A stretch of 64,000 nucleotides of DNA, taken from the NCBI GenBank assembly GCA_942486035.1, contig CALNXK010000082.1, forward strand, positions 2,099,501-2,163,500. The letters run 5' to 3'. Made by a program: the position numbers and the translations under genes. Each line of letters starts with the position of its first letter. The stretch's first letter is position 1. The notes under the pieces were generated by a model. That model was not told the origin of the DNA, ran no database searches, and was given only the letters and a program-made list of their open reading frames with translations. Below are positions 9,750 to 22,800 of this stretch, piece after piece. The stretch is from Porites lobata (Eukaryota; Cnidaria; Anthozoa; Scleractinia; Poritidae).

Positions 9750-12700
9750 ATGATGGACGACGAGGAAGCTTTGAAGGAGAGCGTATCTAACCTGAGATCA
9801 GCAATTCTTCTCAGACGAACAGACATCATTCGCAGTATCCTTTCGACCGCCGCAGAGTGTAAGGGCAGAAATGTTTTTGTTGTTTTGGTAGAATTCTCTC
9901 AGGCACACCTGCTCACTTCGTCCGTTTTGGTACAGAAAGCGGCAGTTTGTTCCTTCCTTCAAAAGGGCATACAAACAGCTGAGTGAGAGTGAAATCTTTC
10001 TTTTCATACATAACATTTATGAACTTCACTTCAGTAGCGTTAACAACAGGTGTTACACGCTGTTAAGCCGTTATTTTATCATTAAGTTTGTTTTTTAGTT
10101 ATTGGGTCCTTTCTACCTAGCACTTACATTCTAGATTGACAAGTTACTTTTTATACCGGTTTCTGGGTACGTCTCGAAAACGATTTTAATTCACTTAACA
10201 ACGTGCCTTAATTTGAACGGTCACGCACTGTTGGGCAACAAGACTACAGACACTTTCACTGTGTATTCAAATTAAGTTTGATAACTGCTCGATCATAGCT
10301 TCAAGTTAGATTTGCGCCATTGAAATCCTATCTTCCTTTCTGGTTTTCTTTGATTTACTTTTTTAAATTCATTTGCATGCACTAGGATTGTGCGTAATTC
10401 CAGCTTTAATTTGTTTTTTTTTTGTTGTTGTTGTTTAATATTCACCAAGTTAAAATAACCAAAATTGTACCAGACTAAGAGATAATTTTTTATTCACTTT
10501 CTATGGGGCAGGGCTGGCTGATTTTATGGAGTGGCATACTTTGCCGATGCGACTTTCATCTTGAATTACATATTTGTAAAAGCCAGCCAGCTGGAGCTAC
10601 CTTTTTTCTGATGAAGGGACTGGAAGCAAGGGGCATACATGTGTATGTAGTATGTCATCCACTGTCCTGTTGCTGGAGCAGATTGCTGGGCTAGCTCTGG
10701 GGAGCATGATTACATGGAAAACTTCCAGCCTGGCTCGCCAGGATTGTGACATCATGATACCAGAACCCTGGGCTGTCTGCTTTATTGCAATACATTTACA
10801 TTGAAGTGATAACTATAAAGCAAAAGAAGGGGAAAAAAATCAATGATTATTTTTTCGCATAGAGATCTTAAAGACAAGATCTTGGCAAATCAAGTCAGCC
10901 AAGCTCATGAATGCTATCTAGTGGTTTTAACAATGTCACCTTTATTCGACTTATTGTTTTGAGCAGACAGGGAAGAAGACGGGCTCTTTGCTGATGATGA
11001 TGAGGAAGAGGAGGCCCAGCTTGGTGTTCCAAAGCAGTTTTATTATGATGAATATGATGACCCTTATGACATCCTGAAAATGATGATGAACTATGTTGAT
11101 AATGATGCAGGAACTTGTCTTCATCTTGCTACCAAAGTAAGTTGATAAAGACTCCATCCAGAGCCAACAGTTTCAAAGTTACAGAGCTGCATATTTGCTT
11201 TGCATAAAGCTTCCTCTTAATTCCTTGGATCCAGTGAAGTTAAGCAAGTATAATTTTCAATAATAGTTTTTGATTAAAACATTATAAAGATGAGTGTTCT
11301 TGCCAGGCCATGGCCGTTTAGGGTTCCCACCTTTTGTAAAGTTAGCAGGGCTCAAAAACCTTCCCATCTGATCATCTGAGACGAGTATAATATGTTCTTG
11401 CCAATCAAAGTAACTTCTAAAGTTCACTTGCCTTATGCCTGGGTAAGGCCGTAGGCAAGTCATCTTGTAACAGAGTCATTATCTATGTCAAACAATCTGA
11501 GTTGACCCCAGGAAAGCAAAATGTTAGAGCTGCTTGTACAAAGGACTAGACAGAATTCAAGTTAAAAAAAAAACCAGGAGTTGGAAATATTCTGCCCCCT
11601 CCCTTGAAATTGGCATCCTATTACACCCTTAACGCTATACCTTCCCATAATGGCCACCTTTCTACAATGAGCTGTTATATGTACTTCAGTCTATCCCAAA
11701 GGGGTGATCTCCGAGGGATCTCTATCCTTAAGGGATCCATCCGTAAAGGGTCCATCCACAAGGGGTCCATCCCCAAGGGGGTCCATCCACAAAGAATCTA
11801 TCCCAAAGGGATCTATCCCCAGGGGGTCCATCCACAAGGGGTCTATTCCCAAGGGCTCCATCCACAAGGAATCTATCCCCCAGGGGTACATCCCCAAGGG
11901 GTCTATCCCCAAGGGATCTATCCCCAAGGGGTCCATCACCAAGGTGGCCATTGTAGGGAATTAGACTGTTCACAGTCCTCTATTTTTCCGTAAGATCATC
12001 GAGATCGAGAGCTTTGCGTTACGGGCTGCCATCTTGCATGAGTGTCAAAACTACTTAGGGGGCGGGGGTGGTTTGGGAGGAAGCGAGAAAAATAGAGGGA
12101 CTGTAATAACACCACTACAGCTCGCGTTCAGGGGGCATGACAGGAATTTTATGCCTTTTAAAAGAAACTCCTCTGGTGATGAAAAACATGCCAGACACAT
12201 TTAGTATCGATTACACATGTTTACAAATATCTCCTTGAGAACCAGTGATTTTATAATGTTTCTGGGCCATTCCTTGAAATAAAATCGGCAAACATGCACA
12301 AGAAAACATTTTCCTAATCAAAATACCACAAATCCTTCGTGTGTTTGCGCAAGATGTGCCTTATGGTATGAAAGCGTACGTTTTATGGAAACGTCGACTT
12401 GTCAATGTTGGCAACTTAGATTAAACCTGTTGTCAACGCAGATTAACATCTATTGTCTAATGACCAATCAAACGCCTGCGTTGCTGGTACAACGCGCTCC
12501 GTGAACAGAAGCTGCAGTGATGTTATTACAGTCCCTCTATTTTTCAAGATACCTGTGACGGTAAGACGGGGTATCTAAACGATCTCACGAAAATAGGTGA
12601 CTGTGAACAGTCTATAGTAAATTTCAACTGTAAAATATATAACCAAGTCATGTGGGATTACATGAGGTCACATTTTGCAGTGGTCGTTACATTGCATTAA

Positions 12701-15700
12701 TTTATGGGAAAGAACACATCAAGCCATAACTTCTGATCTTATGTGATGGTACTATTTCACACACAGAATGATCTTTAATCCCATCTCATAACACCATAAT
12801 TATATATATTAAATTTTTATAATAACAGGATTTCACAGGACTTAACCTAAAAGTCAGATCTGTTCACACTTATCTGGGAGAAGATGAACTTTCTTTAAAA
12901 AACTTGTTGTTGTGAGGCATTTTCTGGCAAATAGTTCATGTGATCTGTGAATATTTTATTATTGTGTTTGTGGATCCGACACATACATGATCTGTAGCAG
13001 GTGGTTTTTCCCCTTTTTTGTGTTTGTAATTTGGAACCCATACTTTATGTATCTTGTTAATGAAAGTAGTGATTGTGAATTTCAACTGCTTTTAGGTGTT
13101 TTGTTATTATAATTATAATGTTTTTGAATACACAGCCACTTCACACACTTCACCGGGTCACAACATTAACATTCAAATCCTGTACTGTGGTATCAAAGCT
13201 TAATTAATGGAGGACACTGAATTGACATTTAAAGCAGGTAAAGACTGCCAAGCTTATGATGCTAAGTAATAAGTAAATTTGTTTGGTTTACTATAGCTTG
13301 GTTATGCAGATGCTGTAAGGGCATTGTTGGCTGCTGGATCAGATCCCACCATTGTAAACAATGAAGGAGCTACATCATTTGACTACTGCACAGACAAAGC
13401 TATCATAGGTGTTTATAATGAAGAACTTCTGCAGGCTTCTGCCAACTCAAAGTAAGTTCTGACCGTCCAGTAGTAATGTACAGTAAAATTAATATCATAA
13501 GATTTCATAACTTGACAACAGGTTTTTAGCTTATAACTCTCAGCATGCGTGATTAATTAGTGTCCTCTTGATGGATAAGAAACAGATAATAACTAAAACT
13601 GAACATGTTTTTAATCTTGTACAAGTTTCACTGAAGGTATGTTGAAGAACAAATACATGGGTTTTCACTTTGGTAACATTTTTGGTGATCTAAAAATTTT
13701 CAAACCAGTTTTATTTTTGTCCCTTTTGTGTGGTATAAACCGACCATATGGTAATTAGAATGCACCTGAGGTGAAAGGAAAATTAAACCGTAGAAGACAT
13801 AAAATCTATAAACATGCTTTTAGCTTTTTATTCATATTTGAAATGCTAAAACTAGTGAGGGAGAGTCCAATAATGTATAGTACTTGAAGTTAATAAGGTA
13901 TTGTGATATTGATTTATTTTAACATTGTCAAGTGATTTAGTGTTATAAAAGGTGTTCAATTACACCGACAATAAAGTTTATTCTTGAATTAACAGTGAAT
14001 TGAATAAGATTTTATTGTATTAACTAAGTAATATGAAGTCTGTACTTAAATTTTCCCTTCAGTTAAGGTTTATTCTGACATCTTCATCCCTCGGTCAAAA
14101 TATGCAGAGAAATTATTTTGCTTCCTGTATGCTTGCTGATGCTTGCAAAAATTTATCTTAAAATTAATTGTCTGCACTGCTATCTATCCTATATAATATT
14201 ACTACACAACATCATTTTGAGGAGATATCTTTTTCCTTTTTTTGTTTGGAGACCTGTTACAAGTTAATACTCTTTTGATGTTGTTAATGTACATGTATAG
14301 ACTAGTAAATATAACGAAATCCCAAAAATCTGTTGTGCTTTCAATTTGCATTTCTGGAAAGGTCTCTGTTTTGCCCTTGACTGAATACCACTGCCGTTAA
14401 CATGCAAATGGAGTTACACTGAATGCATTTTAAATCATCAACTGATGTGTAACTTCAGTTAGTTCAGTAGCAGATACCATCTAATTTTATTATATATAAT
14501 TGTATCTGAGTATGTACATGTAGTGGATCAATGTCTTTATCTACATGACTTTAACTTGAATACGAGAGACTGTTAAGTTGCTAATTTAATAGGCAAATAC
14601 AAAACAAACATAATTTATTCTTTGCACAATATTTTCAGTCAACCCAAGTCAAGCCTACTCCCCAAGATTACATTAATGAATTTATTATTCAAAAGTTGAA
14701 TCCGTTGGTAGTTGTAGATTTCAGATTCATGTCTGCATTCTTGCATGCGTAATGAGCCGTGAATTCACACGCAATTCAGTTACGAAATTTCTACCAGCTA
14801 AGTTTCCCTGAATGTGATGTAAATGTCTTCTATGAAATTTAACCCATTTAAAGATTTTCAATCTGACCAAATACAGAGAAGTTCTCGTAAAATATTCACT
14901 GCTCAGTACGCATGCTTGAATGCCGATTTGAATTTAACACTAGTTACCGGAACGACTAACGGATTCATTTTTCAAATAATAAATTCATTAATAGAATCTT
15001 AGCGGGTATACTTGACCTGCCTTGACTGCAAGCAAATTCATAAAAATTTACTACCACAGGGAGGCTGGAGGTGGTTGTGTAGTAGTGACTCCTTCTCGGG
15101 GATTTGTCACTATTTCATCTGTCCTATGTCCCTGTTTCAAGGCCATGCCTCAGTACAAATGTAGTGGTGTGGCAGTCATCATTTTTATGTATTTGATGTT
15201 TTTTAGTGTTCCCAGAGTACGCAAACTACTGAAGGCAGGAGTTAACGTTAATGCCAGTGATGGTGCCACAAGTGATAACAAAGCTCTTCACTGGGCTGTC
15301 AGTTATGGAAATGCTGACATTGTCAAACTTCTCTGTGGTAGGTTTATATTTTATATCTTTCAGAACGTCTTCTCTCCATGTCTAAAACTTGTTCTTGTTT
15401 AGGCTTGAGTTTAACTGTTTTCAGCTTAAAAATTAAAAACTGTTCACAGATGAATGATGTACTCCGCGAAATTAACACATCCAGATGTCCCTTCAATACT
15501 GCAGTAATAGTAATGAACTAACATTATTTACTGGTTATCACAGGTCTTTTCTTTGATTTGGTTCTGCATTTTCAGAACATGAAGCCAAGGTGAATGTAAC
15601 CAATAAAGCTGGGGTAACACCATTGCATGATGCTGTCACCAGAGGAGACCTAGATATCGTTAAAATACTCTTGCAGTATGGAGCTAAATACGATATCAAG

Positions 15701-16804
15701 GCAACTGAAGGGTATGTTGCATAATTACTTGTGTGCCCTGTGAAATTCTCCCGTGTAAACCTGTGGAGAGATCTTCATCACTTTGCCAAAAACCTACAAT
15801 CAGACCCTTCTGTTCAGCACCATGTGTACTGCTGGGTTAAAGTAGACTCGAATCTCTGTGAAGTTAAGTCTGTGTGTAATCCATGTCTTATAATGGATTA
15901 TCAATAAAGACCAAGCTGTTTATGTATATGAGGTCCAAAGATGGAGGGTATTCCTACCAAAATACTGAGTCAAGGCATCTTAAAACAATGCCATTTTGCA
16001 GATGCCTTATATATATAACCACAAAGTACATGTACAAGTAGCATGTAAGAAATTTATCCTATTGTTGCAGGAAAGAGCATCTTCTGCCGCTCTGTTTATT
16101 TTTCTGTTTGTTTGATTTCTGTTTTTATCTTTTAAGTGCACAGCAGCTCACCCAGGTCTGACTTTTCAAATTTTTCTCTCTTGTCCACATTAGAGCACAC
16201 AAGGATCAAACAGCATTAGACTTAGTAAACTCTGAAGAAATGAGGCAGCTGCTCACATCACCTGTTATAAAAGAAGCTGAGCCTGTCGCAAATGGTGATT
16301 CAACAATCAATGATCAAACTACAGACTCAGGTATATCGTCTCAGTCACTCTTCAAAAGATAGCAACTTCCTTGTAACAACTGTCCTCAAAACAACAATGG
16401 ATTGTTTGAAGTAGTATATGGCACACTGTGAGCCTGTGAGCAAGCTCTCCGGGGTGCTGTACCGGCAGGGCAATTTACCCCTGGTAGTCCAAGGAGAGCT
16501 TGCTCGCAGGCTACACCAAATTGACATTTTTTGTGGATTTAATTTAAACTCTTGTGTGGAATAAATCGACATAAATGTTGTCAGGGAAAGGTATCTCATT
16601 ACGATAACATCATGTTCATGTTGTGCCTAGCATAACCGGTTTGACAGGTTTTAAGTTATATTTGGATTGATTATGTCATTGTTTTTGATTGGGGACTGAA
16701 ATAAGAAAGGTGTCTGTTGATTATGTGGTTTTCACATGACTGTTTCAGGGAAGCGTAAAGCCATTAATGACAAAAATTCACTGCAGAACCTGAACTTACA
16801 GTAG
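9750..16804 (+). CDS. Possible ankyrin-only isoform of the fusion gene (297 residues)
   Basis: Exons 1-6 of the fusion gene end at 16330 in phase 1. Besides exon 7 at 17350, an acceptor TGTTTCAG at 16741-16748 can be used. It opens 16749-16804 in frame and adds GKRKAINDKNSLQNLNLQ before a TAG stop at 16802-16804. The product would have 297 residues and hold the whole ankyrin domain without the GH20 part. The new tail is basic and ends in a leucine-rich helix-like segment. Supporting signs are the strong acceptor and the sensible tail. Against it, I see no clear AATAAA in the next few hundred bases, and any acceptor leads to some stop. Transcript data would be needed. Confidence 0.4.
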
Positions 16805-19800
16805 TGTGCTCTACAGACATTACTTTTTTTGCGTTTTTCATGGAAGCAAAGGGAAGTGTGACGAGGGCATGGAGCGTGAGACGCATTGCATTACTGTAAG
16901 AGATTGATAAGCTGATGTTTTAAGTGCTTGCCCTTTATTGCTCTGATGAAAGAGTATTTCAAGTGTCAGCTTGTCTGTCTTTCTTATAGTAGAAAATTGG
17001 CTCAAGCAACTTATTTGAAAAACAAACTAAGACAGTCTAAATTTATATTTCACTCCACTAACGATCATCATTTTTTTACAATAGTTTTTCTTCATAAACT
17101 ATGCATTACCCAGTCACAGATGTCATCAGAAAAATTTAATACCTTTTTTACTTGCATTTCTCATCCTTTTAGTCCACTGTTGCCCCACAAATATAATTAT
17201 AGACTTGATGTGCATCTGATTTAATTCTCGTTCTTTACATCCGCTACGAGGCAATCAAGCCAACAATACTCATGGCTTTCAGAGTGGCCGAACATGTTGG
17301 TTCTATGACAGATGCTAACAGAAAATCTCTCCCTTGATTTCTACAACAGAATCAGTTCCTTCTGAAACCAGCACTCCTTCATCCACCGTACTCCGTAACA
17401 CAACTCTTCCCTCCCCTCCCTTGTCCTTATCATCTCAGCTGCAGTTGCTATCAGGAATGTCCCCACCGGCAAACAGTGAATCTCTGGATTCAACATTTCT
17501 TCAGTTGTGGCCATATCCTCAACAGATCACACAGATTAAGGGCACCAGATTTTTTCCTACAGCGTCACTGCCAGTTGTGTTGTTCAGAGGACTGCAAACA
17601 GGTACATTGTATATCGCAATATATTGTGGGTAAAATCAACATCCCACTCGCAGCCCTCCTTTTGGAACCTCTCGTAGTCACCCACTTTGGATCAATTTAA
17701 GTTTCTGGGAAACTGTCCACCTACCCCTCCCTTAAGCCATAATTTTGCGCTAAGTGAGAAGTAATTGTTAATGTTATCTTAGGGGAGGGGTAGGTGGGCA
17801 GTTTCCCAAAAACCTTGATTGATCCCCCACTTCCTTTGAAGGGGTTCCGTCAGACTATTTGATATATTTTTTAAAAAGATAAAACTTTTCTTCGGGTAAA
17901 ATGAATTCCAAAAATAGTGGTTTAGGTTTGTTATTCAAGACTATATTTAGGTACTGAAACTGTTTCCTGTCGTCTGGTGCAGAAGATAGCAAGGATGGAC
18001 ATGGATTGAAACTTGAAAAAGTTGAGCCTACTCGGAAATACCCCATAAGGCTTGGTTCTCTTAAGCGACCACCTTCCATACGTGGCCACTTAATCTTCGC
18101 ATTTTTGGTGCTCTTTTACGTTGAAGTTATAGAAAGTTTGATTTCAGTTTCTGTTCAAGTCAGTCTTGACGTTCAGCCCAGTCAAACTACTGCTCCTGTT
18201 AGCTCTGTTGCTGCCTCCTGCAAAAGCTTATTTTTGTGATTTTGTGGTTGTGCCTGAAAAGAAAATAATAACATCCGTTAAATGTATAGTAACATTCATT
18301 TACTAGTTCTATAATTGTCCTTCTTGAAACCAGATTATTTCCAAGAAGCTTGTGAGATGTGGAACACTTTAGAAGAAAGCTTTGAACAAGTTGGCCACAC
18401 CCTAGAACTCACTGTTGTAGGAGAAGGTAACATTAACTTAAAAGACTCCAAGATTTCATAAAAAAATGTTGCAATTCTCTGACTGCTCTTAAAGACTTGC
18501 AGTGAGTACAGAAACAACCCTATGGAAACACCGCTTGGACAAAGAACTTATGCTTTTAATGTTACTATTAGTTTTTTTTCCATTTAAGTAATTTTTCTTT
18601 GGTGAAGGAATTTTCTGGTGGCTGAATTTAATTCTTTTTTCACTTGCTGTATAGCGGTGTTCATTTTTTCGGCTCAAGTTTCTACTCCTAGTAATATGCA
18701 AGTTGTTGATATCACTAAGTCAGGACTGCGTTTTCTTGTTTTTTCTTTACAGATTTTGAGCGAGGAGGTAGTGTTGTGGGCAGTATAGAATGTCACATTT
18801 GTCCAAACTCGTTTAGCCGATCAGAGAGTTATAGAATCAGTATTTCAACCGTGAAGGTAAACACTACACGCCTCTTTTACTGTCAATGTGAAAATTGTCC
18901 TAAAAAGGTGAATGCGGGTTTGATTCCTGGGGCCGGTCCAATACTCTTAAAATAACCGACTGAGAAATGAAGGTACTTCTCAGACACCACTGGTAGCCAT
19001 TCCAAGCCGACCGCCGCAGCCTGACCTTTATTTTAAACTCAAAAAATGCATACATATCATAACCTTAGAAAGGTAGGACGACAACAAAACTACAAAGTTG
19101 CACCGTGCATTTAACAGCATACAAAACTGAAATCTTATAGTGGGTGGGTTGGAAGGTCAGTCATGGCGGACGCAACAAAAGCAACTGCCCGCTCTTCAGT
19201 CACATGACCTACACCCAGGCTCCCAGCGGTGTGTGAGAAAAACATTTTCCACTTAATTCGTTACTCTCAGCCAGTGGAAAATTACCCCTCCTTTGCCCTG
19301 CAAATGGCTAGATCTTTGAGTGGCTCGGATGATTAGGTAAAATGACGGTCTCGTCAAAAATAGTATCCTATGCTAGTATTTCCGAGCTTAACACATTGAC
19401 TATCAAATAAAGTACCTTTTTAGTAAGCTTCCCGTTTTCATCGCCGCCAAAGACGGCACTCACCGTCCCTCCTTTTAACAGGCTGGCTACCTTGACGCAA
19501 GGTTGATTCCCTCCTCCTCATAGTCTCCCCTCTCCCCTTACCCCACCCTTGAGATAAGCGAAAATGCTTCGACGACGGCAGCCAGTACAATGGACTGTTG
19601 TCTTTGATTTTACTTTCTTTGAAAACAGCCTCCGTTGCAAAAGTTCATTTGCGAAGTGAGAGTGAATGCTGGAGCGAGACCAAAAGTACGCTCATGGCTT
19701 ACTTTGAATTCTTTATTTATCGCGTTTTAAAATTAATATAGAAATTGGAATTTGATTTCGAATTGGAAATAATCGACTGCCGAACCAACAATAGGTTGAA

Positions 19801-22800
19801 CTGTGCGCAAATTACCAAGGCTATTGACTATTTTCGAATCCCCCATAATACACTCTGTCTGCCCCCCAAATTTTGCATAACTTATTGTCTTAAAATGCTC
19901 TTGGGAAAATGCAATACTCCCAGGAGCATTTAAAAACAATGGTTTATGCAGAATTTGGGGGGCAAACAGAGTGTATTATGGGAAATTCGAAAATAGAGAA
20001 TGAATGGACCCTTTATTTGCTTTGAAAGAAAGTTGAATGGTTCGTGTTTTGCAAAACCAAATAAAAAAATTAAGCAGTTATATTTTGTGGAACATGACAG
20101 ATCGTTGGTTTGATTATTTTTTCTTTGTATAAAACAGGTTGTTTTAACAGCTTGTGACTTAGCAGGCTTGTGGTATGCTGTTAACACATTACTACAGATC
20201 GTAAGGCTATTTCATGGCACGGGAATTCCGCAGGTCCAGGTAAGTTTTATCAAATGACCCTTAAAATCATCATTCATATTATGTGGGCAAGGCGCATTGA
20301 AGCAAATAGTGTAGAACTGACGGAATAAAGGAGACAGATTTATTATTCATCTGTTTATTCATTTATAATTAATTGTTAGGTCCTTTCATTGTATTAAATT
20401 ATGACTGAGACGAAGGGGATTGACTTGGTGTGTTCGTTTTTGTTTGTTTTTTATTAAGTCTATATAATGTTTCTGTTGTTTGATTGTCGTTGGTTTTGGT
20501 CGGCAAAGCCCATTAATAGATGTTTCCTCTTCCTTTTCAGATAAGCGACTGGCCAGACTTGAAATACAGAGGAGTGTTATGGGATGTGTCCACAGGGCGT
20601 GTTCCTACCTTGGTACGTCAACGGACCAAGTTTCGTAATATTTTCTACATTAACGGGCAACGCATGCTTGCATTAAAAATCTTCATTCATCCTCACTCGT
20701 AAAATCAAAAATCGGATCTCTCAAACCATTTTCGAAATAGCATCACGTTTATCAAGACGCGTAAATGCGTACACAGCTTCTTCCTCTAGAAAATCCAAGA
20801 AAGAAAGAATAATATACAATATTTTTAACGTTCTTTTTTTTTATTTCTAATATACCACCTCAGGAGACATTGTTTTCTATGATCGACATTTTGTCCTCCA
20901 TGAAGATCAACCAGCTACAGCTGTACATGCAGAATACCTTTGCATTTTCCGGACACGAAACCGTGTGGAGAAACACAACACCCTACAGTCCTAGGTATGA
21001 TAACATTGGAAGTTTCGAGTCGAGAAAATAGACAAATTCAGCAAAACAGCGTAATTTTATTGATTGCAAAACGTAAGCGCACGAAATGGTCTGAATTCAA
21101 GTTTATACTGAGTCGTGGTTACAAACACGTCAGAAAAAATTAATTCTCACGCTGTTTATCGTAGCCTGAGAAAAAAGCCGATATTTTGCAACGTCACCAC
21201 TGGTTTCTCGCGGAACGAGCGCAGAAATTCCAAACTGATGACGTGTTACCATCGAACTCTGGGTAATGCTTCTGATTGGTTGATTGGTTTGTACGTGGGA
21301 AGGCTATTTCCGAGTGGCACCAAGCCTCAGTTTCAAAGCGAGGCGAAGTGTGAAACTCATTTTCACAAGAGAGGTTTTGCACATAGCCTCGGTTTGAAAG
21401 AGAGAGAGTTTTTGGAAATCGAAAGTGGCCTATTGGTGTAAACAAAACAACAAATCTGCACGTGGAGCACGCGTTTTTACACTTTTTACCGTCATCGCTT
21501 GGTTGCGACGCGACTCGTTTCCTGGAGGACGTAAACACAAAACGACAGTTTCCTTTCTCTTTTTCTCAACTAGGACACGGTCGTCAAGAATTTAATTCGA
21601 GGAAAATTCGCCAACATTTTGAAACAGCACGAAGTCACATTTCAGGTGGCGTTTTCGCTGGCGTCTTCGTCGTGGTTGCTTAAGCTGCCTATTGTCTTCG
21701 TCCGGTGCGCGCGTTCGGGACCTGAGACATTTATTGCGTCAACTTAGCCGTAATATCAGAAGATCCAAGATCGTGCGCTCCCACTCCGCCCTTTTTTGGC
21801 GAGGTGGTGAATGCAAGCGATCTCGAATCGTCTGAGAATCAGTGGCGACAGCTTCATGAGGTTTTCGTCATAGTTTGATTTTCACAGGAATCATTCACAG
21901 TGCAATGCGTTACCTATCCACTCGACGTTGCGTTATCAAAGTAGTTCTGTCTGCGTGGGAGGTTACACACACCAGTGGTATTAACCAGCATTTTTTATTT
22001 TTTTCAGCGACATCATGAAAATAGACAGATACTGTAAAAAGAGATACATTGAGCTGGTACCGCACATTGAAAGTTTGTCTGGATTCAGTCAGTGGTAAGA
22101 GAAGATACTCGTGCAAGTAATCACCGCTCATTATACTGCTGTGGGAATGACTATAATCTGTTGAACGTCTGTGATTATTTGGGTGGGCAACATTCATGTA
22201 GGCAATAATTGGTGAATGGTTGCCTTTGGAAACCATCAACCAATCATTTATTCATTTACTTAGGCTCGCCAACTCTTGGCAGGGACACCGAAACAGCATG
22301 CGGCACTGGCACCAATTACTGCGGGTCCGTAACAGCGCCCCCCCCCCCCCCCCACATGAGAAATAGACCACCACACCAGGGAGTGCGTCACCTACTCTTT
22401 GCGAACATGGTGTGGGTTCTTTTACGCCCGACAGAATTTATATGTGCAATAGTTGTGAGACCGGGCCTGCGGTTTTTCTTCGTTATCCGAGAAGACTAAC
22501 CGTTTACAAAAGTCTTTGCAAAGGAAGCACTTTCACCTCAGTAATTTAAAGACCTTGAGTGTTGGTCCGTTCGGGGCTTGAACCAGCGACATGTCGCTCG
22601 GCAGACCGTTGCTTATCCAATGGCCCTTATGCAGGATTACGTCAGACGAGCAAATTTCAATACCAAGCCTCGTTTGTAAGCGAAATTCTTCGCTTTTGCA
22701 CTCTTGGTGTTCTTGTTTTTCAACTCTACTCCCTTGGGAATTCATTTATGCAAAACGTCGCGACTTTACAATTTCAAAATTGGGAGGCGGTTATTATAAC

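Noticed and set aside
11604..11993. 129-codon frame with collagen-like YPQGV repeats
   Set aside because: By-product of the 15-bp minisatellite in intron 2; equivalent frames are open on the opposite strand.
22209..22499. 96-codon plus-strand frame through a poly-C run
   Set aside because: Lies within a tRNA-derived SINE; the proline run is the C homopolymer.
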